Below, in pieces: positions 8,714 through 16,936 of a DNA stretch of 64,000 nt. This DNA comes from Chryseobacterium mucoviscidosis. GTDB lineage: Bacteria; Bacteroidota; Bacteroidia; Flavobacteriales; Weeksellaceae. Every line of letters begins with the position of its first letter. The stretch's first letter is position 1. The notes beneath the pieces were generated by a model that was not told the DNA's origin, ran no database searches, and saw only the letters and a list, made by a program, of their open reading frames with translations. Location of the stretch: contig NZ_MVAG01000117.1 in assembly GCF_002177115.1 (NCBI RefSeq), positions 44,009 to 108,008 of the forward strand, read 5' to 3'. A program made the translations under genes and the position numbers.

Positions 8714-9451
8714 ATGAATACTAAAATCATTTTTTTATCGTTTATAATTGCTTTCATCTTTCCGGGAAATCTTTTCGGGCAGAAAAACTACAGGACTTTA
8801 GTCTATGAAGGCAATGAAAAATTCAACGGTAAAGATTATGATGGAGCGTCTGTAAAGTATCTGGAAGCGATAAGAACCAACAGTAAAGATTTTACGGCGC
8901 ACTACAATTTAGGAAACGCATTATATAAAAGCAAAAAATACGAAGAGGCAAAAGCAGAATTTGAAACGGCTCAGAAACTTTCTCAGACGCTTCCGGATAA
9001 AGCAGCCGCTCTTCATAATTTGGGGAACACCTATATGCAGATGAACAAGCCGGAAAAAGCGGCAGAATTTTACAGACAGTCCCTGAAGCAAAATCCGTAC
9101 AGCGAAGTAACAAGAAAAAATTACGAAATTGCCAAGCTGAAGGATAAGGAAAACCAACAGAAAAAACAACAGCAAAATAACTCCGGTAAAGGAGGCGGTG
9201 GTAAAGACCAACAGCAAAATGATGATCAAAAAGGAAAAGATCAAAAGCAGGATCAGGGACAAGGTCAGCAGAATAAAGGAGACGGACAGGGAAATGATCC
9301 CAACCGGAACCAGAATAATGAAGGCAAAATCCCTAAAGGTCTCGAAAATCAAATACTCAACAAAGTAAGCGACAAGGAAAAAGAAACCGCCAGAAGAATT
9401 TTAAATAAAAATTCTTATTCGATGCCCGAGAGCAACGAGAAAGATTGGTGA
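8714..9451 (+). CDS. batC: BatC-like TPR protein
   Basis: A 245-residue exported protein with a signal peptide (cut near NLFGQ, residue 23), about three tetratricopeptide repeats between residues 30 and 130 (AHYNLGNALYKSKKYEEAKA and AALHNLGNTYMQMNKPEKAA), then a Gln/Gly/Lys/Asp-rich low-complexity stretch from about 145 to 210 and a short charged C-terminus. I start it at the ATG at 8714; the upstream TTG at 8705 lies inside the -7 box. TPRs should bind the other Bat proteins. The stop overlaps the batD start by one base (TGATG). Confidence 0.9.
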   Translation: MNTKIIFLSFIIAFIFPGNLFGQKNYRTLVYEGNEKFNGKDYDGASVKYLEAIRTNSKDFTAHYNLGNALYKSKKYEEAKAEFETAQKLSQTLPDKAAALHNLGNTYMQMNKPEKAAEFYRQSLKQNPYSEVTRKNYEIAKLKDKENQQKKQQQNNSGKGGGGKDQQQNDDQKGKDQKQDQGQGQQNKGDGQGNDPNRNQNNEGKIPKGLENQILNKVSDKEKETARRILNKNSYSMPESNEKDW

Positions 9452-11190
9452 TGCAGAACAGAATTATCTACATATTACTCTTGATGTCTTCCGTAATTTC
9501 TTACGGGCAGGTAAATCTTTCTGTAACTCCGGATAAAACGACTTACAGCTCCAAAGAAATTGTAAATCTCAGCATTGTTCTTGAGGTAGAAGGGGCTGAA
9601 TACAATCAGCAGACAAAACTTCGTCTTCCTGATTTTTCCAAATTCAATCTTATCGGAACAGGCTCACTGAGCAATGGATTTATAGATCCTGAAAGTAACG
9701 TTGCGGTTTCCCAAACCATTACAAGACTTGCTCTTGAGCCCAAACAGAAAGGAAAAGTAAAGATCGGATCTTTCCTGATTACCATCAACAATAAAATTTA
9801 TAAGACGGAACCTTTTGACATTTTTATAAAAGATGTAGAAAAGAAACCGGTGGCTGCAAACAATGCTTCAAAAGATGTTTATCTCAATATGGAGATTGAC
9901 GACCGTGAAGTGTATCAGGATCAGCCTACCATTGCCGTTCTGAAAGTCTATTCAAAAAACATGGATAACTTCAGAAGGGTAAGAAATATTCATCTTCCCG
10001 AACAGGACAATCTGGATGTTTTTCCGGTAAGCTTTACAAAATCTGAGATTGATCCTTCTGACGCAGGAAATATGGCGTCGCAGATTCTGGCTGTATTCAT
10101 GGTTTTCCCGAATGAAGCCGGTTATGTAGATATTCCGGGAGTTTCGGCTTCGCTGAATTCCTACGCGCACAAAAACAAACTCGTTTCCAATAAAGTAAAA
10201 ATTAACGTTAAAAAACTTCCTGAAGGTTCTCCGGAATGCTTTAAAAATGCGGTAGGAAACTTCAATGTAACGGTTGCCAATACTTCAAAAGAAAAAGTTG
10301 AGGTTAAAAAACCAATGAATGTTCTTATAAAAGTAAGCGGAGAAGGGAATCTTAAAAGCATGGAGCTTCCCAAAATTGCGGAGTCTCCGGATTATGAATT
10401 TTTTGCACCCAAAATTACTTCACGTGTCACGGTGGGAACAGAAGGAATGAAAGGGGAGGTTTTGGCAAATTATCTTGTGATTCCTAAAAAAGCAGGAGAA
10501 ATTACGATTAAAACAGAGCATTTCGCATTTTTTGATCCTTCGAACAAGGAGTATGTAGATCTTGGAGAACAGTCTTTAGCAGTAAATGCTTTTTCTCATG
10601 ATCAGATCCTTGAATCCCGCACTGCGGTTGAGAAAGTGAATGAGTATACCAATACTTTTTTAGAAACGGTAAATACGCCGGTTTTAAAGACCACTTCATT
10701 TAAAGTAAAAGAGAAAAAGAAATTTCACTGGAATGTTCTTTTTATCAATATTGCTATTTTGCTTTCCTTATTCGGGATATATCTTCTGTTTAAAACGTGG
10801 CAGAAAGAGAATAAATTATCTAAAGAAACGAAGACTCCGATGGCTTTAGGTTCTGTTGCTGAGACAGAAAATGAAATCCGTGAAAAGTTTAAAACAGATA
10901 TCAACGACTATTTCGGATATTTGGAAAATCTTAAGGATAATGAAGATTATCAAAAGTTTTTTCAAACCTTCGATGAGCTTGATGAGGAAGTTAAAAGCCA
11001 ATATTCTGTAAATCCGGCTGATCATTTCGCTGAGTTGCTGGAAAAAGAAAAAGGTTCAGCAATTGCCGAAGAATACAGGAATCTTATTCAGAGAGTGCAG
11101 GTTGAAAAGTATGCCCCGATAAAATCTTCCGAAGGAATGGACGAACTTTTATCAGCAATCGTTAATTTGTATTCTAAGATTAGCAAATAA
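9451..11190 (+). CDS. batD: BatD-like oxygen-tolerance protein
   Basis: A 579-residue BatD-family protein: signal peptide (MQNRIIYILLLMSSVISYGQ), a large periplasmic region of repeated Ig-like domains to about residue 425, one membrane segment (about 427-447) and a helical cytoplasmic tail. The ATG at 9451 overlaps the batC TGA; two in-frame codons just upstream (TTG, GTG) lie inside batC and are less likely starts. It is the last gene of the Bat operon. It probably acts with BatA, BatB and BatC at the inner membrane; mechanism unknown. Confidence 0.92.
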   Translation: MQNRIIYILLLMSSVISYGQVNLSVTPDKTTYSSKEIVNLSIVLEVEGAEYNQQTKLRLPDFSKFNLIGTGSLSNGFIDPESNVAVSQTITRLALEPKQKGKVKIGSFLITINNKIYKTEPFDIFIKDVEKKPVAANNASKDVYLNMEIDDREVYQDQPTIAVLKVYSKNMDNFRRVRNIHLPEQDNLDVFPVSFTKSEIDPSDAGNMASQILAVFMVFPNEAGYVDIPGVSASLNSYAHKNKLVSNKVKINVKKLPEGSPECFKNAVGNFNVTVANTSKEKVEVKKPMNVLIKVSGEGNLKSMELPKIAESPDYEFFAPKITSRVTVGTEGMKGEVLANYLVIPKKAGEITIKTEHFAFFDPSNKEYVDLGEQSLAVNAFSHDQILESRTAVEKVNEYTNTFLETVNTPVLKTTSFKVKEKKKFHWNVLFINIAILLSLFGIYLLFKTWQKENKLSKETKTPMALGSVAETENEIREKFKTDINDYFGYLENLKDNEDYQKFFQTFDELDEEVKSQYSVNPADHFAELLEKEKGSAIAEEYRNLIQRVQVEKYAPIKSSEGMDELLSAIVNLYSKISK

Positions 11191-11204
11191 TTAATTTATT
11201 TTCA

Positions 11205-11212
11205 TATTTTTG
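11205..11212 (+). promoter_or_regulatory. -7 box (TATTTTTG) before marC
   Basis: An exact TAnnTTTG element lies 22 nt before the marC ATG, in the short gap after batD. No good -33 TTG is seen at the usual spacing. Confidence 0.5.
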
Positions 11213-11234
11213 CGAAATTATTAATTGCAAGGAA

Positions 11235-11837
11235 ATGGAAATATTTAATGATTTTTCGATTAAAGAGATTGTTACCTGTTTTATGGTTCTTTTCGCAGTA
11301 ATTGATATCATCGGTTCTATCCCGATTGTGGTAAGTTTACAGCAGAAATTCGGACAGATAGAAGCTGAAAAAGCAACGATTACCGCAGGAGCGATTATGC
11401 TTGTTTTCCTTTTCGTGGGAAACAAAATTCTGAAATTTATTGGTGTTGATGTTAATTCGTTCGCCATTGCGGGAGCTTTTGTGATTTTTATCATAGCCTT
11501 GGAAATGATTCTTGGAATTGAGATCAACAAAACGTCTGAAGCAAAGGCTGCATCCATCGTTCCCATTGCATTTCCGCTGGTTGCAGGAGCCGGAACTCTA
11601 ACAACTACACTGTCTCTGAAAGCCGAGTTTCATGATATTAACATTATTTTTGGAATTATTCTCAACACAATTTTCGTATATTTGGTGCTGAAATCTGCAA
11701 CGTGGCTGGAGAAGAAAATGGGCGATGCGACACTCGCTATTTTACAGAAAGTTTTCGGAATTATCCTGTTGGCGATTTCAATTAAATTATTCACCGCGAA
11801 TTTTGCGCAGTTGGTGCAGAATTACATTAATTTTTAA
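11235..11837 (+). CDS. MarC family membrane protein
   Basis: A 200-residue polytopic protein with about six membrane segments and the MarC/NAAT family features (FAVIDIIGSIPIV near residue 22 and IVPIAFPLVAGAGTLTT in the middle). MarC proteins were once linked to multiple antibiotic resistance and some archaeal members transport small amino acids; the bacterial function is unclear. It is followed after 5 nt by a small membrane protein on the same strand, and the pair ends at the terminator at 12057. Confidence 0.9.
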   Translation: MEIFNDFSIKEIVTCFMVLFAVIDIIGSIPIVVSLQQKFGQIEAEKATITAGAIMLVFLFVGNKILKFIGVDVNSFAIAGAFVIFIIALEMILGIEINKTSEAKAASIVPIAFPLVAGAGTLTTTLSLKAEFHDINIIFGIILNTIFVYLVLKSATWLEKKMGDATLAILQKVFGIILLAISIKLFTANFAQLVQNYINF

Positions 11838-11842
11838 GAGTT

Positions 11843-12037
11843 ATGCAGAAGTTTTATAAAGTATTTTTGGTACTGTTCATCGTGTTTATCGCAATTAATC
11901 TTTATGCTTTAGACTGGCAATCTGATATTTTGTCTGAGGATAACCTGAAGTTTGTTTTCTCAATAGCTTCAGCGGCAATAGGTCTTATTTTGCTTTTTGT
12001 AATGAATACATGGAGCAAAATTGGAGTAAGAAAATAA
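11843..12037 (+). CDS. Small two-helix membrane protein
   Basis: A 64-residue protein with two predicted membrane helices (about 5-24 and 35-55), joined by an acidic loop WQSDILSEDN. It lies 5 nt after marC and before a strong terminator, so it is the last gene of that unit. The conserved-looking spacing and absence of stops support a real gene. I do not recognise a family with known function. Confidence 0.75.
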   Translation: MQKFYKVFLVLFIVFIAINLYALDWQSDILSEDNLKFVFSIASAAIGLILLFVMNTWSKIGVRK

Positions 12038-12056
12038 TTGAATTACAATCTTATAT

Positions 12057-12089
12057 AAAGCCTCTTTCAGACTGAAAGAGGCTTTTTTA
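12057..12089 (+). terminator. Rho-independent terminator after marC unit
   Basis: AAAGCCTCTTTCAG and its exact complement CTGAAAGAGGCTTT flank a single base and run into a T tract. It closes the marC unit. Confidence 0.9.
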
Positions 12090-12131
12090 TTTCTGCTTCT
12101 TATTGCATTTTAACTCTCAAATAATAAAACT

Positions 12132-12329
12132 CTAAAGTAAAGAGTCTTGCTCCTTTAGGAGCAGAATCTGTGTAGAAATAAGAATATATCTATTAATCAA
12201 TCCGTAGGATTGATATCTATGATACGATACATTTTATAAAGATAGCGTTCCTACGGAACGCCGAACGTCTATTCAATATGATTTCTACACAGATAAAACT
12301 CCATAGAGTTTTCTAAAATTTTACTTTAG
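12132..12329. repeat. Nested palindromic element (four hairpins inside two inverted repeats)
   Basis: A symmetric noncoding element. The outer arms are CTAAAGTAAA (12132-12141) and TTTACTTTAG (12320-12329). The next layer is TCTGTGTAGAAAT (12167-12179) and ATTTCTACACAGA (12281-12293). Between them are hairpins with tiny loops: TGCTCC-TTTA-GGAGCA (12148-12163), ATCAATCC-GTA-GGATTGAT (12196-12214), GCGTTCC-TAC-GGAACGC (12245-12261) and AAAACTC-CATA-GAGTTTT (12295-12312). All arms are perfect. It fills the gap between two convergent genes and has no coding sequence. It looks like a dispersed palindromic repeat of the Chryseobacterium/Flavobacterium type. Confidence 0.85.
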
Positions 12330-12384
12330 ACAAAATCTTGAATCTTTTGCCTCTTTTTCGGTCAAAAAAAATTAAAGAAGTTTA

Positions 12385-13356
12385 TTATTTTAAAATCGCC
12401 AGATTTTTTAGAACAGCTTCAGATTTCAGTTCAGTTTCTGTCCATTCTTTTTCGGGATTGCTTTGTGCGGTAATTCCGCCACCTACAAATAAATAAACCG
12501 TATTTTTATACAGTTTTGAACAGCGAAGATTAACAAAATACTGTACCGTTTCATCAGTCTCAATTTTAATATATCCTGCGTACAGTTCGCGCGGAAATTT
12601 TTCAATCTTCTGAATTTCTTCTTTACAAAAATCTTTCGGAATTCCGCAAACAGCAGGAGTGGGATGTAATTCCTGAATAATCTGATCTAAGTTTTCAGGC
12701 TTAATTCGGGCTTTAAAATCGGTTCGAAGATGCTTGATGTTTCCCGAAATATGATCGTAGGTTTCAGATTCCGTTACGTTTTCAGAATACTGATTTAAAA
12801 TATTTCTGATGTATGATGTTACAGGTTTTTGTTCCTCTATTTCCTTTCCCGACCAGTTCTCAGAAACAGGAAGTGTTCCTGCGAGACTCATCGTTTCAAA
12901 TTCGTGCGTTCTTTTACTGAATTTTCCTAAAACTTCTGAAAAAGCACCCATCCATGAATTTTCGTCATCGATAAAAATATATCTGAATGCATTCGGATAG
13001 GATTGACAAAGATGATTAAAGCTCTCTTTTAAATCAATTTCTTTAAAATCGGTAAAAATTTTTCTTCTTGAATAGACCAGTTTCGGAAGTTGATGTTCTT
13101 TGATAACCTCAATTACTTTTTCAAGATTTTTTAAATATTCTTCCTTTGTTTCGGCAACAAATCCGCTTTTGTCTTCAGGTAAAATCTCACTTGAAATTGC
13201 TGTCTGATTAAAATTTTCAGGATTTAATTCAATAATTTTTCCTCCAAAATCCAATCGTTCCAATCCATCAAAAGAATAAAAACTGATAGGGTTTTCGCCG
13301 GAATTTTCATCTGTGGAATACAGTTTTTCGTCGAATGGAAATTTGAAATAAATCAT
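12385..13356 (-). CDS. Isochorismate synthase (chorismate-binding)
   Basis: A 323-residue chorismate-utilising enzyme. The C-terminal chorismate-binding core is clear: MSLAGTLPVSENWSGKEIEE, LHPTPAVCGIPKDFCKEEI, PRELYAGYIKIET and FVGGGITAQSNPEKEWTET are the usual active-site blocks of isochorismate synthases. The N-terminus is short compared with EntC/MenF, as in other Flavobacteriia. Isochorismate feeds menaquinone synthesis, the only respiratory quinone of this group, and the thioesterase at 15640 could belong to the same pathway. I leave the gene symbol open because MenF and EntC cannot be told apart here. Confidence 0.88.
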   Translation of the reverse strand: MIYFKFPFDEKLYSTDENSGENPISFYSFDGLERLDFGGKIIELNPENFNQTAISSEILPEDKSGFVAETKEEYLKNLEKVIEVIKEHQLPKLVYSRRKIFTDFKEIDLKESFNHLCQSYPNAFRYIFIDDENSWMGAFSEVLGKFSKRTHEFETMSLAGTLPVSENWSGKEIEEQKPVTSYIRNILNQYSENVTESETYDHISGNIKHLRTDFKARIKPENLDQIIQELHPTPAVCGIPKDFCKEEIQKIEKFPRELYAGYIKIETDETVQYFVNLRCSKLYKNTVYLFVGGGITAQSNPEKEWTETELKSEAVLKNLAILK

Positions 13357-13377
13357 TGTTTGAAGCTTTTTAGAAAA

Positions 13378-14271
13378 TCAGAGTCGGGAAATAATATAAG
13401 AAATTCCAACATTGATTTTTCTTTCTGCAAAGGTATTATTAGTCTTAAAAATCTCAAAATCAAAGTCAGGGTTTTTTAAGGAAATATTTTTGATGCTGTA
13501 ATGCTGATATTCCGCAGAAATGATGAAACGTCGCAGCAATCTGTACTGAAGCCCCAAAGAAAATCCGAGATTGGTCTGTGTGCTTTTAAAATCTTCCAGT
13601 TTGGTTAAAGCGTCATTTTCAGGAGTCAGAAACTGCATTTTATAAGTCTGATTATTTAGCAAAATTCCTGCAAACGGACGGAAGTTTTTCCAGTTATACA
13701 TCAGTTTAAGCTGAAGTGCAAACTCAAAATGTTCATTATTAAACTTCTGAAATTGAAGCGGCTGATTATCTTCGGTAAAATAATATCCGTTCAGAAAGGT
13801 GTCTTCTTTGTTGGCATCGAGATCGAAGGATGAATTCCAATGATACGCATTTGCTGAAACTCATACTAAAAACTGAGAATCAAAGAAACTTTTGGAAGCC
13901 CAGATTCCGAGATTTTCCCCGAACTGTGGTTTATTTTCTAAAGACCAGTTTGCACTTTTTATGCCAAATCCACCTTCAATTCCGTACTGAAAGGTCGCCG
14001 GTTTTCGCAATCTTGCTCTTCTTGAAGCCCTCTGTTTGTCGATTTCCTGTTTGTAAGCATCCGTAACAAATTTCGTTTCCTGAACGGTTGGTGTTTTCAT
14101 CACAACATCATTCAACCTGAATTTTAAAGGCTTCATAAGATATACGGTATCATAAACGACTACTTTTTCGTAGACGTAAACCGTATCAATTTTCTTTTTC
14201 CTGATTTTCTGTGCAAACGAAAAGTTAACACAGGCGATGAGAAAAAGAAGTATTATTTTTTGGAAGGACAT
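13378..14271 (-). pseudogene. Outer-membrane beta-barrel gene interrupted by an in-frame TGA
   Basis: One reading frame runs from the ATG at 14271 to the stop at 13378, with a single TGA after residue 136 (plus-strand bases near 13861-13863). The N-terminal part has a signal peptide (SFAQ) and a segment DTVYVYEKVVVYDTVYL; both halves look like amphipathic barrel strands, and the frame across the stop stays open and sensible (...DSQFLV then VSANAYHWNSS). The C-terminal half ends with an aromatic-poor strand GISYIISRL. A single substitution such as GGA to TGA would explain it. It is downstream of the membrane-tailed sigma factor with a 15-nt gap. It could be a sequencing error rather than a true pseudogene. 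Confidence 0.75.
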
Positions 14272-14286
14272 ATTCTGCTTTTCAAT

Positions 14287-15402
14287 TTATTTTTCAATAA
14301 ATACGGTGTCTCTTTTAATGATTTTTTTAACGACAATTATTTTCTGCTGAGTTTCTTCAATGGTGTCGTTTGCAGCCGTTTTTTTTAAAACCGGTCTGCT
14401 TTTCAATCCTGTTTCATCGTCATTTATTTTTGTTTTTGAAGTGTTTTTCTCTTCAATTATATTTGTTGCTGACTGATTTACAGCATCATTGTCTGATTTT
14501 TCTTTTTTATCGAAATTGATAGTTTCTAAATATTCTTTAATCTCTTTATTTTTTATTTCACCTTTGTTTTTAAAAGTTGATGAAACTGAATCATGATCGG
14601 TTGTGAAAAACGAATTTTTCGGATTTATAAAAAAAACGGACAGAACGATGATGATTAAAAACGTTCCTCCAATTATTATTTTCTTTTTCAGGCTTTTACC
14701 GGATGATGAAAATGCAACATTATCAATTTTAAGATCGGAAGGAATCTGCAATTTTTTTGATGGCGGAATGGTAAAATCAGCAAATTTGCTTTTGAATGTC
14801 TGCGCCCAAAGCAATCCGCCAAGTCCGAAAATAACAAGCAGTTGAGCCATTTTTTTCTTCGGAGTATTTTGATTGACAAAATTCTTCATCAGATAATTCT
14901 GAACCGCTTTTTTCGCTCTCAAAAGGTGAGATTTTGAGGTGTTTATGGTAATTCCCAATAAACCGGAAATTTCTGCATGAGAATGATTTTCAATAAAATA
15001 CAGATTGAAAACGGATTTATGATGGGATGGAAGACTGTCGATGGAAGACAGCAGTTCTTCACTGGTAAAGTCGTAAACGAATACATTTTTCTCTTCTAAT
15101 AAATGATGGTCCATTTCTGAATAGGTATCTGGGATTTCCGAAGGTTCTGTAGTTACAAAAGTATCTTTGCTGTGTTTGCGGATGTGTTGCAGTGCATTAT
15201 TTACCACAATTTTTTTCAGCCAGGCAAAGAGAGCCTTTTCGTCATTCAACTGATCGTTTTTCTGGATTGCGGTAATAAAGCTGTCCTGCACGATGTCTTC
15301 TGCCGTGTAAATATCATCAATATATCTTCTGCATATTCCCAGAAGTTTCGGGGAATAATCGAGATAGATTTTCTGCCAGTTGAAGTTGCTGTTTTGCTTC
15401 AT
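14287..15402 (-). CDS. ECF sigma factor with C-terminal membrane domain
   Basis: A 371-residue protein. Residues about 8-78 are sigma region 2 (YSPKLLGICRRYI, EDIVQDSFITAI, LFAWLKKIVVNNAL) and about 113-170 are region 4 (IDSLPSHHKSVFNLYFIENH, HAEISGLLGITINTSKSHL). Ordinary ECF factors end there. This one continues with a hydrophobic stretch (187-200), a definite membrane helix (241-259) and a charged, Lys/Glu-rich tail ending in KRDTVFIEK. That layout looks like a sigma factor fused to an anti-sigma-like membrane anchor. It is co-directional with the broken outer-membrane protein gene 15 nt downstream, its likely target or partner. Confidence 0.88.
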   Translation of the reverse strand: MKQNSNFNWQKIYLDYSPKLLGICRRYIDDIYTAEDIVQDSFITAIQKNDQLNDEKALFAWLKKIVVNNALQHIRKHSKDTFVTTEPSEIPDTYSEMDHHLLEEKNVFVYDFTSEELLSSIDSLPSHHKSVFNLYFIENHSHAEISGLLGITINTSKSHLLRAKKAVQNYLMKNFVNQNTPKKKMAQLLVIFGLGGLLWAQTFKSKFADFTIPPSKKLQIPSDLKIDNVAFSSSGKSLKKKIIIGGTFLIIIVLSVFFINPKNSFFTTDHDSVSSTFKNKGEIKNKEIKEYLETINFDKKEKSDNDAVNQSATNIIEEKNTSKTKINDDETGLKSRPVLKKTAANDTIEETQQKIIVVKKIIKRDTVFIEK

Positions 15403-15587
15403 AATTTAATTCGCGGCAAATAGTAGGTTTTTATTTACCGGAAGTTTTATTAAAATTTTGACCTTTTCAAGATAAAGTTAAATCTTTATATAAATGAACA
15501 GTGCCGATAAAAAATAAATTTAAAGTTTTCATGGTTATTATTTTCTTATAAGATGCAGAGAAAATAAAAGGTTGCAGCAGGAAAATA

Positions 15588-15614
15588 AAAAAAGCTCAAA
15601 TTTTTTTTGAGCTT
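15588..15614 (-). terminator. Terminator after PaaI/MenI-like thioesterase
   Basis: AAGCTCAAA and TTTGAGCTT flank a short A/T loop; on the minus strand the stem is followed by a T run. It ends the thioesterase unit and separates it from the sigma factor gene. Confidence 0.8.
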
Positions 15615-15639
15615 GGTATTTTTTAGTGAAAATTAAATC

Positions 15640-16074
15640 TTATCGGTTGATGATATTGTTCGTCATCGTGGTATGATTGATGAGCTGACCTTTTTCATCG
15701 CGGATCTCAATTTCTGAAACATGCATCGTTTTTCCTTTTCGGATAAATCTTGCAACGGCTGTTACGATTCCGTCTTTTTTGCTTCTTAAATGGTTGGAAT
15801 TGATGTTGGTTCCCACTCCGAAATATTTTGTACCATCAATAAAAATATTAGACAGGCTTGAACCCATGGTTTCTGCTAAAACACAGCTTGCGCCACCGTG
15901 CATAATTCCGAAAGGCTGATGAATTTTTGGTGAAACAGGCATGGTTGCCGTTAATGTTTCATTGTCAACATCAATATCCGTGAATTTGATATCCAGAGTT
16001 TTTGCAAACGTTTCTCCGCCCCAGTTGTTGATGAATTCTAATATTTCTTCCTTGCTTTTATCTTTTATGAACAT
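15640..16074 (-). CDS. PaaI-type hotdog thioesterase, possible MenI
   Basis: A 144-residue hotdog-fold acyl-CoA thioesterase of the PaaI group. The active-site block HQPFGIMHGGASCVLAETMG (about 51-70) has the typical HGG and downstream Glu; GTNINSNHLRS and GKTMHVSEIEIRDEKGQLI complete the fold. In related flavobacteria such a gene sits beside isochorismate synthase and is a candidate 1,4-dihydroxy-2-naphthoyl-CoA hydrolase (MenI) for menaquinone. Here 2.3 kb with the sigma/barrel pair separates them. The thioesterase call is strong; the MenI assignment is inference. Confidence 0.85.
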   Translation of the reverse strand: MFIKDKSKEEILEFINNWGGETFAKTLDIKFTDIDVDNETLTATMPVSPKIHQPFGIMHGGASCVLAETMGSSLSNIFIDGTKYFGVGTNINSNHLRSKKDGIVTAVARFIRKGKTMHVSEIEIRDEKGQLINHTTMTNNIINR

Positions 16075-16154
16075 ATTTTTTAATAATGAATAATAAGTAA
16101 TTGGTAATGAGTAATTTTGATAGCTTCTAACTTCTAGCTTCTAGCCTCCATCTT

Positions 16155-16751
16155 CTAACTTCCAGCCTGAGTATCATTCCCCATGATATTCGGGTTCCAG
16201 TTTTCCGGGATTTTAGGAACAATATCATTTTTTACATAGTAATCCTGAATTTCCTGCATAATTTCTGTAAACGGTGCAGATGCAATTCTTTCGTAGGGAA
16301 TGGTATAGCCAAGATAAATGATTTTTCTTTTAAAATCTCCGGCCGCGAGAACGATAGGAACTTTAGCCGCTAAAGCCATGTGATAAAAACCTTTTCTCCA
16401 TTTCGGAACCCAGCTTCTTGTTCCTTCGGGAGTGATGACCAGACTAAAATCGTCTTTTTCAAACTGTTTGGCTACGAAATTCACCAGATCATTCTTCTGG
16501 CTTCTGTCGATCCCGATTCCGCCCAGACCTTTTACAACGCTTCCGTACCAAGCTTTGGTATGTGCATCTTTGATGATGATTTTTAATGGTTTTTTCAGAG
16601 ACCAGTAGGAAAGATTTCCTAAAATATATTCCATGTTGTGCGTGTGTGGCGCGACTACAAGAATACATCTGTTCAGAACGTTTTCGTCGCCCTGAAGAAC
16701 GACTTTCCAGCCCATTAATTTTAGCAGCAGTTTGCCGATCAGCTTTCTCAT
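16155..16751 (-). CDS. PlsC-like lysophospholipid acyltransferase
   Basis: A 198-residue acyltransferase of the 1-acyl-glycerol-3-phosphate type. Block I normally reads HxxxxD; here it is HTHNME (about 36-41), so Glu replaces the catalytic Asp. Block III is clear as ITPEGTRSWVPKWRKGFYH (about 106-124). Block IV includes VPIVLAAGDF. The protein is short and has no obvious long membrane helix, as in several Bacteroidota homologues. Membrane lipid synthesis or remodelling is the likely role. It starts just after the terminator of the micropeptide unit. Confidence 0.87.
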   Translation of the reverse strand: MRKLIGKLLLKLMGWKVVLQGDENVLNRCILVVAPHTHNMEYILGNLSYWSLKKPLKIIIKDAHTKAWYGSVVKGLGGIGIDRSQKNDLVNFVAKQFEKDDFSLVITPEGTRSWVPKWRKGFYHMALAAKVPIVLAAGDFKRKIIYLGYTIPYERIASAPFTEIMQEIQDYYVKNDIVPKIPENWNPNIMGNDTQAGS

Positions 16752-16769
16752 ATAGTTTTAGATTAAAAA

Positions 16770-16800
16770 CAAAAAAGTATAACCAAAGTGGTTATACTTT
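16770..16800 (-). terminator. Terminator of micropeptide unit
   Basis: AAAGTATAACCA (774-785 of this kilobase) and its perfect complement TGGTTATACTTT flank a 3-nt loop. On the minus strand the stem is followed by T-rich sequence. It lies 27 nt after the 20-residue reading frame and before the PlsC-like gene. Confidence 0.85.
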
Positions 16801-16826
16801 ACAAATATATTGAAATATTATCGCTC

Positions 16827-16889
16827 TTAAAACAGACTGCTGATTAAATCAACAATTTTCATTACAATTTCTAGTGCCAGTTGTACCAT
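16827..16889 (-). CDS. Candidate 20-residue amphipathic micropeptide
   Basis: A minus-strand frame ATG..TAA encodes MVQLALEIVMKIVDLISSLF. Polar residues fall at 3, 7, 11, 14, 17 and 18, an i, i+3/i+4 pattern, so as a helix it would have one polar and one strongly hydrophobic face, like small membrane-active or membrane-anchoring peptides. It is bracketed by its own promoter (TACATTTG at 16937-16944, with TTG 23 nt further upstream) and its own terminator (16770-16800). The transcript would be about 160 nt. The RNA itself could equally be the functional product. No homologue can be checked here. Confidence 0.5.
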   Translation of the reverse strand: MVQLALEIVMKIVDLISSLF

Positions 16890-16936
16890 GATTATTGAAT
16901 TTTTATTGAGTGTTTTGGTTTTAATTTTTTACTACA

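Noticed and set aside
13861..13863. TGA in the barrel gene as a recoded codon (selenocysteine or read-through)
   Set aside because: No selenocysteine insertion element or selenoprotein family is recognisable; a point mutation or sequence error is simpler.
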